DNA of 47,011 bases from Flavobacterium flevense (lineage in GTDB: Bacteria > Bacteroidota > Bacteroidia > Flavobacteriales > Flavobacteriaceae), in assembly GCF_900142775.1 (NCBI RefSeq), contig NZ_FRCC01000017.1, forward strand, positions 1 through 47,011, read 5' to 3'. Within the stretch, counting starts at the first letter, position 1. Every line of letters starts with the position of its first letter. The position numbers were made by a program, and so were the translations under genes. This document shows, one piece after another, positions 35,525 to 45,708 of the stretch. A model generated the notes under the pieces. It saw only the letters and a list, made by a program, of their open reading frames with translations. It made no database searches and had not been told where the DNA came from.

Positions 35525-37765
35525 CTATTTCACATTAATTATAACTTCAGCCATTTGTGGCGCACCCAGTTCAAAACTTCTTTTCATAGGACTGGAACCT
35601 CCTGCATAAATTTTAAAATCTCCCGATTCTATGATTTTAGAACCATCATTTTTTACCATTTCAAAAGCTTTTGGAGTCAACTGAAAAGAAACTTCTTTAG
35701 ATTCATTGGGTTCTAATACAATTCGTTTCATAGCATTCAACTGAAAATTAGGAACATCCACTGAAGCTTTTAAATCGGAAACATACAGCTGTACCACTTC
35801 TTCTGATTTCACTTTTCCTGTGTTGGTTACTTTTACGGTGACTGTTACATCCTCTTTTTTAGAAATATTTTTTGAAGAAGCTTTTATATCACTATACGAA
35901 AAAGTGGTATAACTCAATCCAAAACCAAAAGGATACATGGGGTCAACATTCATATATTTATAGGTTCTGCCTTTCATAGAATAATCTTCAAAAGGAGGTA
36001 ATTGTGCTAATGATTTAGGAAAAGTAATCGGTAATTTCCCCGAAGGTGCTACTTTGCCAAAAAGGATATCCGCTACTGCATTTCCGCCTTCCTCTCCCGG
36101 ATACCAAACAAGTAAAACAGCATCGGCCAGTTCTTGTACTTCGGATAAATTGATAGGACTTCCTCCGGTAACAATTGCTACTATTGGTTTCTTATTTTCC
36201 GGTTTTTTATCGGCTGTTTTTCTTAAATCTCTTAGGTATTCGATTTGATTAGCAGGTAAATCATAATTTAATCGATCTCCGGCAGAATCAGAATCTATAG
36301 AATCGCCCTCTTCGCCTTCTAAAGTACTTGAAACTCCTAAAACAACAATGGTTACATCACTGTTTCCTGCATTTCCGGTAGCATAATTAATTGGATTTAT
36401 AGAAGGTTTATTCAGCATAGCTCCTAATCGGTATTCTAACTTACTTTCCGGTTTTATAGCCGCAGTAATTCCTTCTAAAATAGTTACCATATTTGGATTG
36501 ATACCATAATAATTTCCTAAAAGTACTTCGATACTGGAAGCATTGGGACCGGTAACAAAATATTTTTGAAGATCATTTTGAAGAGGCAAAATTCCATTAT
36601 TTTTTAACAAAACCATACTTTTTTGCGCCACTTCTCTGGCTAATGCTCTGTGCTCTTTACTGTTCACTACTTCATACGAAATAGCATCATAAGGATTGCT
36701 TCCTACTTTGTCAAACAAGCCCAACTTAAATCTTGTTTTTAAAAGGATTGCTAATTGTGCATCTATTTCTTTCTCTGTAATCAAACCTTTCTTTACAGCT
36801 TCCGGTAAAGCATCATAAGAGCTTCCGCAGTTCAGGCTAACGCCACTTTTGACTACAAGAGCAGCACCTTCGGCCTTAGTAGCAACAACGCCGTGTCCTC
36901 CTTTACCTTTAGCAGTATAATAATCACTTATAGCTCCACAATCTGTTACTACATGTCCTTTAAAACCCCATTGTTTTCTTAAAACATCTGTAATTAAATA
37001 TTTATTAGAACAACAAGGTTCCCCATTCGTACTATTATAAGCACACATCACCGACTCTACTTTAGCCTCTTCGACTAAAGATTGAAAAGCAGGTAAATAC
37101 GTTTCCCATAAATCTTTAGGAGTCGCTTCGGCATTAAACTCGTGTCTTACTTTTTCAGGACCGCTGTGTACGGCAAAATGTTTGGCACAAGCCGCCGTTT
37201 TTAGATAATTGGGATTATCGCCTTGTAGACCTTTTACAAATGAAGTTCCTATTTTAGAAGTCAAAAAAGGATCTTCTCCATACGTCTCCTGTCCTCGTCC
37301 CCATCTTGGATCTCTGAAAATATTGATGTTTGGAGTCCAAAATGTCAGTCCTCCATATTGTGTATGATACCCCTTAGCATTAGTGACATTATACATAGCT
37401 CTTGCTTCATCGGATATTACTGAAGAAACCCGATAGGCTAAATCACTGTCAAAAGTAGCTCCCAGACCAATTGCCTGAGGGAAAACAGTAGCAACTCCTG
37501 AACGTCCCACTCCATGTAAAGCTTCATTCCAATAGTCGTAAGGCTTAATGTTTAATCGTTCAATTGCCGGAGTACTATTCATCATTTGAGCCGCTTTTTC
37601 TTCTAAAGTCAGCCTCGAAATTAAATCTTGTACGCGTTCGTCAATGGATAAAGAAGTATTATAAAAAGCCATGGACTGACTGTTTTTATTTTTTGTTTGT
37701 GCCACAGAATGAAGATGAACAACTAATAATAAAACTAAAACGGTGTATCTGGAAATATCCCTCAT
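35525..37765 (-). CDS. Secreted GH3 beta-xylosidase/beta-glucosidase
   Basis: This is a 746-residue GH3 glycosidase with a signal peptide (residues 1-22). Features are YWNEALHGVGRSGVATVFPQ, WTPNINIFRDPRWGRGQETY, KHFAVHSG, VMCAYNSTNGEPCCSN and the nucleophile Asp (about residue 275) in VTDCGAISDYY. The second alpha/beta domain and a fibronectin type III-like C-terminal domain follow. The WNEALHG and NGEPCC motifs resemble xylosidase-type GH3 enzymes, so beta-1,4-xylosidase is preferred over beta-glucosidase. It is divergent from the GH67 operon, and its promoter overlaps a LacI-type operator. Confidence 0.88.
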   Translation of the reverse strand: MRDISRYTVLVLLLVVHLHSVAQTKNKNSQSMAFYNTSLSIDERVQDLISRLTLEEKAAQMMNSTPAIERLNIKPYDYWNEALHGVGRSGVATVFPQAIGLGATFDSDLAYRVSSVISDEARAMYNVTNAKGYHTQYGGLTFWTPNINIFRDPRWGRGQETYGEDPFLTSKIGTSFVKGLQGDNPNYLKTAACAKHFAVHSGPEKVRHEFNAEATPKDLWETYLPAFQSLVEEAKVESVMCAYNSTNGEPCCSNKYLITDVLRKQWGFKGHVVTDCGAISDYYTAKGKGGHGVVATKAEGAALVVKSGVSLNCGSSYDALPEAVKKGLITEKEIDAQLAILLKTRFKLGLFDKVGSNPYDAISYEVVNSKEHRALAREVAQKSMVLLKNNGILPLQNDLQKYFVTGPNASSIEVLLGNYYGINPNMVTILEGITAAIKPESKLEYRLGAMLNKPSINPINYATGNAGNSDVTIVVLGVSSTLEGEEGDSIDSDSAGDRLNYDLPANQIEYLRDLRKTADKKPENKKPIVAIVTGGSPINLSEVQELADAVLLVWYPGEEGGNAVADILFGKVAPSGKLPITFPKSLAQLPPFEDYSMKGRTYKYMNVDPMYPFGFGLSYTTFSYSDIKASSKNISKKEDVTVTVKVTNTGKVKSEEVVQLYVSDLKASVDVPNFQLNAMKRIVLEPNESKEVSFQLTPKAFEMVKNDGSKIIESGDFKIYAGGSSPMKRSFELGAPQMAEVIINVK

Positions 37766-37859
37766 AAATATTGATTTAATTGATTTTTAATATTTTTTTT
37801 ACGAATATAAAAAAAACACAGTAAAATTTTTTTTATATATTCTAATGTTTTACTTTTAC

Positions 37860-37878
37860 GCAACCGATTGCAAATATA
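37860..37878. promoter_or_regulatory. LacI-type operator touching the GH3 promoter
   Basis: GCAACCGATTGC (37860-37871) is palindromic at 10 of 12 positions around a central CG, the shape of LacI/PurR-family operators. It abuts the minus-strand -7 element TATATTTG (37871-37878) of the GH3 gene, so transcription would start inside the operator. It also lies in the shared region upstream of the GH67 operon. The LacI-family gene at 32334 is the likely binder. Confidence 0.65.
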
Positions 37879-37967
37879 CAGGAAAAAAAATTATATTTAC
37901 AAAAATTTTAAAATCGGTGGAAATCGACTAAAAAAACCAGAAACCTATTTCTATAAAATATTTATAA

Positions 37968-40148
37968 ATGTCACTACAATTTCAAAAAAGATGTAATTAC
38001 CAAAAAGCAATTTTATACGTACTTATGCTTTTGGGTATTCAAACATTGACAGCACAAAAAGATTATAAATTATGGTTACAATATAATAAGGTAACAAATT
38101 CCAAAATTCTTAATGAATATCAATCTGCTATTAAAGGGATTCATGCTTTTGGAAAATCCGAAACTATTGCAATTGCAAACAAAGAATTACAACAGGGTTT
38201 AAGTGGTTTGCTGGGTCATGAAATCAATTCGTCAACTAATGAAAACACTACTAATACATTAGTATTAGGAACTGTGAACCAACTTTCAACAGTTTTACAA
38301 CAAAATACGAAAAAGGAAACAGCATCTATAAATAATGAAGGTTTTGTTATTAAAACCATCCAATCAGGAAATAAAAAACAAATTCTGATTACAGCAAAAA
38401 CAGATACAGGAGTTTTATATGGCGTATTTCATTTTTTAAAACTACTTCAAACCAACCAATCTATTGAAAATTTAGCAATAACTGATTCACCACGAATAAA
38501 CATCAGAATGCTGAATCATTGGGATAATTTAGACCGAACAGTAGAACGAGGATATGCCGGATTTTCACTTTGGAATTGGCAAAAACTTCCTGAATTTATT
38601 GATCAGCGTTATATCGATTATGCCCGTGCCAATGCATCTATTGGTATCAATGGTACTGTTATTAATAATGTAAATGCCAATGCTTTGATACTAACACCAC
38701 AGTATTTAGAAAAAGTGGAGGCTTTAGCCAAAGTGTTCCGACCTTATGGAATAAAAGTATATTTAACGGCTCGTTTTTCCGCTCCTATTGAAATTGGGAA
38801 ACTTAAAACTGCCGATCCTTATGATGTTGAAGTACAAAAATGGTGGAAAGACAAAGCGGCTGAAATTTATGCTCGAATTCCTGATTTTGGTGGATTCTTA
38901 GTAAAAGCCAATTCAGAAGGTCAGCCCGGACCACAAAATTACGGTCGAAATCACGTAGATGGCGCTAATATGCTTGCTGATGCTGTGGCTCCGTTTGGAG
39001 GAATTGTGATGTGGAGAGCTTTTGTGTATTCAGAACATGACGCAGACGACCGCGCCAAACAAGCCTATAGTGAATTTGTTCCTTATGATGGGAAATTCAG
39101 AGATAACGTAATTGTTCAGGTAAAAAACGGAGCGATCGATTTTCAACCCCGCGAACCTTTTCATCCCATGTTTGGCGCTATGCCTAAAACACCTTTAATG
39201 ATGGAATTCCAAGTTACTCAGGAATATCTCGGTTTTAGTACTCATTTAGTTTATTTACCTAAACTATATCAGGAAGTTTTAGAATCGGACACCTATAGTA
39301 AAGGGAAAGGTTCTACTGTTGCCAAAATAATTGACGGAAGTTTAGACAACCATAAAATTACAGGAATAGCCGGAGTGGCTAATATTGGGAATGACCTTAA
39401 CTGGACAGGACATCCATTTGCGCAAGCTAATTGGTATGGATTTGGACGACTGGCATGGAATCCCTATGAAGATTCGAAAACTATCGCTGAAGACTGGTTA
39501 CGAATGACTTTTTCGAACGAAGAAAAATTCATTAAGCCGGTAAAAGAAATGATGCTGGAATCCAGAGAAGCAGTTGTTAATTACATGACACCGTTAGGAT
39601 TACACCATATTATGGATACCGGTCATCATTATGGTCCGGGACCGTGGGTGAGTAATTTATCCAGACCCGAATGGAATCCAACGTATTATCACAAAGCTGA
39701 TAAAAACGGAATAGGATTTGACCGCTCATCAACTGGAAGCAATGCAACGGCACAATATGCTCCCGAAGTAGCTAAAATGTTTGATAATACAGCAACTTGT
39801 CCGGAAAAAGATTTGTTATGGTTTCATCATCTCTCCTGGGATTACAAATTAAAAAACGGGGAAACTCTTTGGAATTCCTTAGCATTGAAATATCAGGAAG
39901 GCGTTAATCAGGTAGCTGCAATGAATACCACCTGGAATACAATGGGAAATTATGTAGATGAAGTACCATTTAAAGAAGTTCAAATGTTGCTCAACATTCA
40001 GCATAAAGAAGCCAAATGGTGGCGTGATGCCTGCCTGTTGTATTTTCAACAATATTCGGGTAAAGAATTACCCAAAGGAGTTGAAAAACCAACACAAACA
40101 TTGAGTTATTTTAAATCATTAAAATTTCCATTTGCACCCGGGAATTAA
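37968..40148 (+). CDS. aguA: GH67 alpha-glucuronidase
   Basis: GH67 enzymes remove (4-O-methyl-)glucuronic acid from the non-reducing end of xylo-oligosaccharides. The 726-residue protein has an N-terminal signal region (residues 14-30, cleavage near TAQK), the family N-terminal domain, then the barrel with NHWDNLDRTVERGYAGFSLW, GFLVKANSEGQPGPQNYGRNH and the C-terminal region HHYGPGPWVSNLSRPEWNP. Length is normal. It is the first gene of a five-gene operon, 21 bases before GH115. A signal peptide places it in the periplasm rather than the cytoplasm as in Geobacillus AguA. Confidence 0.93.
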   Translation: MSLQFQKRCNYQKAILYVLMLLGIQTLTAQKDYKLWLQYNKVTNSKILNEYQSAIKGIHAFGKSETIAIANKELQQGLSGLLGHEINSSTNENTTNTLVLGTVNQLSTVLQQNTKKETASINNEGFVIKTIQSGNKKQILITAKTDTGVLYGVFHFLKLLQTNQSIENLAITDSPRINIRMLNHWDNLDRTVERGYAGFSLWNWQKLPEFIDQRYIDYARANASIGINGTVINNVNANALILTPQYLEKVEALAKVFRPYGIKVYLTARFSAPIEIGKLKTADPYDVEVQKWWKDKAAEIYARIPDFGGFLVKANSEGQPGPQNYGRNHVDGANMLADAVAPFGGIVMWRAFVYSEHDADDRAKQAYSEFVPYDGKFRDNVIVQVKNGAIDFQPREPFHPMFGAMPKTPLMMEFQVTQEYLGFSTHLVYLPKLYQEVLESDTYSKGKGSTVAKIIDGSLDNHKITGIAGVANIGNDLNWTGHPFAQANWYGFGRLAWNPYEDSKTIAEDWLRMTFSNEEKFIKPVKEMMLESREAVVNYMTPLGLHHIMDTGHHYGPGPWVSNLSRPEWNPTYYHKADKNGIGFDRSSTGSNATAQYAPEVAKMFDNTATCPEKDLLWFHHLSWDYKLKNGETLWNSLALKYQEGVNQVAAMNTTWNTMGNYVDEVPFKEVQMLLNIQHKEAKWWRDACLLYFQQYSGKELPKGVEKPTQTLSYFKSLKFPFAPGN

Positions 40149-40169
40149 TAAAAGAAAACAGCGTAAATA

Positions 40170-43061
40170 ATGAAAGTTTCTATTCAAAAAAGTACATTTT
40201 TAGGACTATTATTCTTTTCAATAGTTAATATTGGCTATGCCATAAATCCAAATAAATATGTAACTAATAAATCTTCTAAAGAAAGTTTTCCTTTGGCTTC
40301 CAATGGAAAAGCAGCTTCTCTATTGGTAAGTGATATGGACTTTCCGGGAGTGTTGCGTGTGGTGAATCATCTTCAAAATGATATTCGTTTAGTGACTACT
40401 ATTTCACCAACAATTACTAATAAAATAGCTGCCGAAAACTACGTTGTAATTATTGGTACCTTAGGTAAAAATCCCATTATTGATCAATTAGCCCGGGAAG
40501 GAAAAATTGATGCCAGTGCACTGCAAGGGAAATGGGAAAAATTCACCACTCAAATTGTCAATAACCCTATTGCAGGAGTACAAAAAGCATTAGTTATTGC
40601 AGGATCGGACAAAAGAGGAACTATTTACGGGATTTATGATCTTTCTAATCAAATAGGTGTTACTCCATGGTATTTTTGGGCTGATGTTCCGGCAAAAAAA
40701 CAATCGGAACTGCATGTTCTTCCTGGTGTCCACACACTTGGAGAACCAAAAGTAAAATATCGTGGCATTTTTATCAACGATGAAGCTCCCGCTCTTACCG
40801 GTTGGGTTCGTCAGAATTACGGAAAATTTAATGCTAAATTCTACGATACCGTTTTTGAATTAATCCTTAGAATGAAAGGCAATTATTTATGGCCAGCCAT
40901 GTGGGGAGAAAAATTTTATGCCGATGATCCTCAAAACGGAATTCTGGCTGACGAATACGGAATTGTTATGGGAACTTCTCATCACGAACCTTTAGCGAAA
41001 GCGCATCAAGAATGGAATAAGTCTGTTAATGGAGTATGGGATTTTAATAAAAATCCGGAAGGTTTAAAGAAATTCTGGACAGACGGAATAGAACGAATGG
41101 GCAATAAAGAAACGCTGGTAACTATAGGTATGCGAGGTGATGGTGACGAGCCTATGACTGAAGGCACAGCAATTGAACTTTTAGAAAACATTGTTAAAAC
41201 ACAACGTGAAATTATAACCACTGTTACTAAAAAACCGGCTGAACAAACCCCACAAATTTGGGCTTTGTACAAAGAAGTTCAGGAGTATTATGACAAAGGA
41301 ATGAAAGTACCTGATGATGTTACTTTATTACTATGTGACGACAACTGGGGAAATTTAAGAAAATTACCTGCACTGGATGCAAAACCCAGAAAAGGTGGCT
41401 ATGGAATTTACTATCACTTTGATTATGTGGGAGGTCCCAGAAGTTACAAATGGATTAATACCAACCAAATTGAACGTACTTGGGAACAAATGCACCTGGC
41501 TTACGAGCATGGTGTCGATAAAGTTTGGATTGTAAATGTGGGTGATATAAAACCAGTTGAATTTCCTATAGAATTCTTTTTAGATTATGCCTGGAATCCG
41601 GAATACTGGAACGAAACGAACTTAAATGACTATTATTTCCAATGGGCAAAGGATAATTTTGGAGGACAAAATACCGAAGAAATTGCTCATCTGTTAAAGA
41701 TGTATTCTAAATACAATGCCAATAGAAAACCGGAATTATTAGATCCTTCCAGCTATAGTTTAATCCATTATAACGAAGCGGAAAATGTAGTTTCAGACTA
41801 TAATAAATTGGCTCAAAAAGCCAAAGAAATCAATGAACAGCTTCAACCGGAATATAAAGATGCTTTTTATCAGTTGCTTTTATATCCTATTCTGGCCAGT
41901 GCTAATTTGAATGAATTGTATGTTACTACAGCAAAAAACAATTGGTATGCCAGTCAAGGAAGAGCTGCAACCAATGAATATGCCGAAAAAGTAAAAACAT
42001 TATTCGATAAAGATGCGGAACTTTCGACATACTATAATAAAACCATGGCAAATGGAAAATGGAACCATATGATGTCACAAACACATATTGGATATAAAAA
42101 TTGGCAAGATCCAAGAACTAACATAATTCCAAAAACTACCACTATTGAAGTCCCTGTTAAAGCTGAATTAGGTGTTGCAGTTGAAGGATCTACAAAATGG
42201 TGGCCAGAAGCTACAGAAGCGGCTACATTACCAAGCTTTAATGCTACTGAAAATATTACTTCTTATATCGATATTTTCAACAGAGGAACGACGTCTTTTG
42301 ATTTTAAAATTACATCAAAATCAAATTGGATACAATTTTCTAAAACCAAAGGAAGTATTGATAAACAGGAAAGAATCATAGTGCAAATAGATTGGAAAAA
42401 AGCACCTAAAGGCAGTCAAACGGCTGTTGTAATGGTATCTGGAGCAGGCAAGAATATTCCAATCACTATCAAAATAAATAATTCAAAAGCAGAAAATGCT
42501 AAAGGATTTATTGAAAACAATGGATTTATCGCTATAAATGCAGTGAATTTTTCTAATAAATACGAACCGGAAGCTTTTAAATGGAAGGTGGTAGCTAATT
42601 TAGGAAAAACGGATGGAGCAGTTATTTCATCGCCTGTTAAAAAAGGCAGAGTGGAACTGAATGAAAATGCTCCAAAACTATCGTATAATGTTCATTTTAA
42701 AACCCCGGGAAAAGTAAAAGTGCAGTTGCATTTTTCTCCTACTATTCATTATTCTATCAGAGAAGGAATGTATTACGGATTATCATTCGATAAAGAAAGT
42801 CCGGTTAAAGTAAACTACGCCTCAGATCCTGTAATTTTTGATTATAATGGAAAAGTGACAAAAAACTGGGATAAAAATGTTACTGACAACATCAAGGTTA
42901 TAACAACCGAATTTAAAATTGATAAAGCAGGAAATCATACTTTAAATTACTATCGAATGGATGAAGGCCTGGTACTTCAAAAAATTATTATCGAAACAGA
43001 AAAAAGCGAATTAAAACCAACGCTATTGGGTCCTGCTGAAAGTATAAACATCAAAAATTAA
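40170..43061 (+). CDS. GH115 xylan alpha-1,2-glucuronidase
   Basis: GH115 enzymes remove (4-O-methyl-)glucuronic acid from internal xylose units, complementing GH67. The 963-residue protein has a signal peptide (residues 1-24), an N-terminal domain with RGIFINDEAPALTGWV, and a barrel with GNYLWPAMWGEKFYADDP, DEYGIVMGTSHHEPLA, LCDDNWGNLRKLP and YHFDYVGGPRSYKWI. A C-terminal beta-sandwich region (about 670-960) follows. Length and order fit the family. It lies between GH67 and GH10 in the operon. Confidence 0.93.
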   Translation: MKVSIQKSTFLGLLFFSIVNIGYAINPNKYVTNKSSKESFPLASNGKAASLLVSDMDFPGVLRVVNHLQNDIRLVTTISPTITNKIAAENYVVIIGTLGKNPIIDQLAREGKIDASALQGKWEKFTTQIVNNPIAGVQKALVIAGSDKRGTIYGIYDLSNQIGVTPWYFWADVPAKKQSELHVLPGVHTLGEPKVKYRGIFINDEAPALTGWVRQNYGKFNAKFYDTVFELILRMKGNYLWPAMWGEKFYADDPQNGILADEYGIVMGTSHHEPLAKAHQEWNKSVNGVWDFNKNPEGLKKFWTDGIERMGNKETLVTIGMRGDGDEPMTEGTAIELLENIVKTQREIITTVTKKPAEQTPQIWALYKEVQEYYDKGMKVPDDVTLLLCDDNWGNLRKLPALDAKPRKGGYGIYYHFDYVGGPRSYKWINTNQIERTWEQMHLAYEHGVDKVWIVNVGDIKPVEFPIEFFLDYAWNPEYWNETNLNDYYFQWAKDNFGGQNTEEIAHLLKMYSKYNANRKPELLDPSSYSLIHYNEAENVVSDYNKLAQKAKEINEQLQPEYKDAFYQLLLYPILASANLNELYVTTAKNNWYASQGRAATNEYAEKVKTLFDKDAELSTYYNKTMANGKWNHMMSQTHIGYKNWQDPRTNIIPKTTTIEVPVKAELGVAVEGSTKWWPEATEAATLPSFNATENITSYIDIFNRGTTSFDFKITSKSNWIQFSKTKGSIDKQERIIVQIDWKKAPKGSQTAVVMVSGAGKNIPITIKINNSKAENAKGFIENNGFIAINAVNFSNKYEPEAFKWKVVANLGKTDGAVISSPVKKGRVELNENAPKLSYNVHFKTPGKVKVQLHFSPTIHYSIREGMYYGLSFDKESPVKVNYASDPVIFDYNGKVTKNWDKNVTDNIKVITTEFKIDKAGNHTLNYYRMDEGLVLQKIIIETEKSELKPTLLGPAESINIKN

Positions 43062-43085
43062 TCAAAAAATATAAAAATCAAGTAT

Positions 43086-44210
43086 ATGAAATCAACCAAA
43101 ACCTTTCTGTTGTTTTTCTCTGCTGTAATTGCTTTAAGCAGTTGCAATAATAAAATCAATACAAAATCAACCGGAAACACTTCGCTTAAAGACGCTTATA
43201 ATGGTGACTTTTACATGGGAACAGCCTTAGATATTAATCAAATTCAACAGAAAGATCCTAAAGTGACTCATTTAATTTCGAAAGAATTTAATAGCATTAC
43301 TCCCGAAAACATTATGAAATCGATGTTTCTTCAACCGGAAGAAAATAAGTTTGATTTTGATGTCAGTGATCAATATGTAGCTTTTGGGCAGAAACACAAA
43401 ATGTTTATTCACGGGCACACCTTAGTATGGCATAGCCAATTAGCTCCATGGATGACAAAAATAAAAGACAGTGCAAGCATGGCTAAAATGCTAACCAATC
43501 ATATTACTACGGTGGTAAAAAAATACAAAGGAAAAATTGATTCCTGGGATGTAGTTAATGAAGCGCTTAACGAAGATGGAACTTTAAGAAAATCGGTTTT
43601 TTTAAAAACGTACGGAAAAGATTTTATTACGCATGCCTTTAAAACAGCAGCTGCAACAGACTCAAAAGTAGAATTATATTATAATGATTATAACTTATGC
43701 AATGCTAAAAAAAGACAAGGAGCTGTTGAGCTGGTAAAAAACCTTCAAAAAAACGGAGCTAAAATTGACGGAGTTGGAGAACAAGGACATTGGCATTTAG
43801 ACAGACCAACTCTTGAAGAAATAGAAAAAACCATTCTGGATTTTTCTGCTCTGGGAGTAAAAGTATCTTTTTCTGAATTAGACATTTCTGTACTTCCAAG
43901 TCCTTATGGGCTACAAGGTGCTGAAATAAGCCAAAGATTTGAAAATAATGAAAGAATGAATCCTTATCCTAAATCTTTACCGGATTCTATGCAGGTTAAA
44001 CTCGCTCAACGCTATAACGATATCTTTAAATTGTTTTTAAAACATAAAGATAAAATAAGCAGAGTAACATTTTGGGGGGTTAATGACACTCAGTCCTGGT
44101 TAAACGATTTTCCTATCAAAGGAAGAACCGATTATCCTTTATTATTCGATGCTAATTTGCAACCAAAGAAAGCCTATGAAAGTGTGATGTCTTTGAAAGT
44201 AAAAAAATAA
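43086..44210 (+). CDS. GH10 endo-1,4-beta-xylanase lipoprotein
   Basis: This is a 374-residue GH10 xylanase that cuts the xylan backbone. The signal ends in a lipobox (ALSSC, Cys about residue 20), so it is an outer-membrane or periplasmic lipoprotein. The catalytic acid/base Glu159 is in DVVNEALN and the nucleophile Glu264 in FSELDIS; HGHTLVWHSQ and FWGVNDTQSWL are further GH10 landmarks. A single catalytic domain with no carbohydrate-binding module is seen. It is 24 bases after GH115 and 28 before the symporter gene. Confidence 0.95.
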   Translation: MKSTKTFLLFFSAVIALSSCNNKINTKSTGNTSLKDAYNGDFYMGTALDINQIQQKDPKVTHLISKEFNSITPENIMKSMFLQPEENKFDFDVSDQYVAFGQKHKMFIHGHTLVWHSQLAPWMTKIKDSASMAKMLTNHITTVVKKYKGKIDSWDVVNEALNEDGTLRKSVFLKTYGKDFITHAFKTAAATDSKVELYYNDYNLCNAKKRQGAVELVKNLQKNGAKIDGVGEQGHWHLDRPTLEEIEKTILDFSALGVKVSFSELDISVLPSPYGLQGAEISQRFENNERMNPYPKSLPDSMQVKLAQRYNDIFKLFLKHKDKISRVTFWGVNDTQSWLNDFPIKGRTDYPLLFDANLQPKKAYESVMSLKVKK

Positions 44211-44238
44211 ATCTATCTACTTAATACAAAATAATTAA

Positions 44239-45672
44239 ATGACTTCTACTTCACAAAAATTATCCATAAAAGAAAAAATTGGATATAGCTTAGGAGACTT
44301 GGCTGCAAATCTGGTGTTTCAAACCCTGATGACTTATCTGGCTTATTTTTACACCGATATTTATGGCTTATCACCCACCCATTCCTCTATAATTATGTTA
44401 GTGGTAGGGCTAATTGCTGCCTTTATTTTTAATCCAATTATTGGAGCAATTGCTGATAGAACCACCAGCAAATGGGGAAAATTTCGTCCCTGGATTTTAT
44501 GGACTTCAATTCCATTAGGAGTCGTTGCTTTATTAGCTTTTAGTACTCCCAATTTTTCTTATGAAGGAAAAGTAATTTATGCGGTAGTAACCTATTCCTT
44601 TTTGTTATTGCTTTATGCTGCCAATAATTTACCCTATTCTGCTTTGAGCGGAGTAATTACGGGAGATATGTCCGAACGAAACAGCCTTTCCTCCTACCGC
44701 TTTGTTGCGGTAATGTTTGCTCAGTTTTTTGTACAGGTATTTATGTTAGGTATTATTAAAAGTGCCGGAAATGGAGATAAAGCCATTGGTATCGAAAAAG
44801 TAATGACAGTACTGGCTATTGTAGGGACGATCATGCTGTTGATTACCTTTTTTACCACTAAAGAACGTATTGTACCAAAACCGGAACAAAAATCAAGTGT
44901 CAGTGAAGATTTAAGAGATTTGGTAAAAAACAAACCCTGGTTAATAATGCTAACACTTACCACATTAGTATTTATTACGTTAGCCTTAAAAGGAGGTTCT
45001 TATGTGTATTATTTTGAAAATTACGTTGACAAAAAACAATTAGCCACCTTTATTAAACCAATATTGGATTTTCTTTCTTCCGTAGGTTTAAACCATTTTG
45101 GCGATGATCCTATTTCCGCCGGATTTGGCTTGTTTAATGCCGGAGGTATTATTTTCATGATTGTAGGTATAACATTGTCAAAAAACTTAGCTGATAAATA
45201 TGGAAAAAGAGACATTTTTGGACTTTTCCTATTCATCTCTACGCTGTTTATTATTGCCTTTTATTTCTATCCTCCGCAATCGGTTTCTTTAATGTTTGTT
45301 TCTCAAATATTACATGGTTTTTTCTACGGAATTACGATTCCTATTTTATGGGCCATGATTGCTGATGTTGCCGATTATTCGGAATGGAAAAACAACCGTC
45401 GTGCTACCGCTATCATTTTCTCGGCCATGATGGTGGGATTAAAAGCGGGTTTAAGTATTGGCGGAGCCTTAACCACATCCCTATTAGGACTTTTTAACTA
45501 TGTTCCTAATTCATTACAACAGCCGGAAAGCGCTATTAACGGAATAAAATTATTAGTGAGCATCTTTCCTGCCATTCCATTCCTTATTGGTGTTGGCTTA
45601 TTATTTTTCTATGAAATCAATAAAAAAATGGAAAATCAAATAGAATCCGATTTAAAACACAGACGATCATAA
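44239..45672 (+). CDS. GPH-family sugar:cation symporter (MFS)
   Basis: This 477-residue, roughly 12-helix transporter is of the glycoside-pentoside-hexuronide (GPH) family, importing xylose, xylo-oligosaccharides or related sugars with a cation. The N-terminal IGYSLGDLAANLVFQ and the loop IADRTTSKWGKFRPW (about residues 71-85) are family markers; VADYSEWKNNRRATA is the C-terminal half counterpart. It lies between the secreted GH10 and the cytoplasmic GH43 genes, suggesting import of short xylo-oligosaccharides for intracellular hydrolysis. Confidence 0.92.
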   Translation: MTSTSQKLSIKEKIGYSLGDLAANLVFQTLMTYLAYFYTDIYGLSPTHSSIIMLVVGLIAAFIFNPIIGAIADRTTSKWGKFRPWILWTSIPLGVVALLAFSTPNFSYEGKVIYAVVTYSFLLLLYAANNLPYSALSGVITGDMSERNSLSSYRFVAVMFAQFFVQVFMLGIIKSAGNGDKAIGIEKVMTVLAIVGTIMLLITFFTTKERIVPKPEQKSSVSEDLRDLVKNKPWLIMLTLTTLVFITLALKGGSYVYYFENYVDKKQLATFIKPILDFLSSVGLNHFGDDPISAGFGLFNAGGIIFMIVGITLSKNLADKYGKRDIFGLFLFISTLFIIAFYFYPPQSVSLMFVSQILHGFFYGITIPILWAMIADVADYSEWKNNRRATAIIFSAMMVGLKAGLSIGGALTTSLLGLFNYVPNSLQQPESAINGIKLLVSIFPAIPFLIGVGLLFFYEINKKMENQIESDLKHRRS

Positions 45673-45708
45673 TTACATAACACAAACACAAATACTAAAA
45701 ATAACAAT

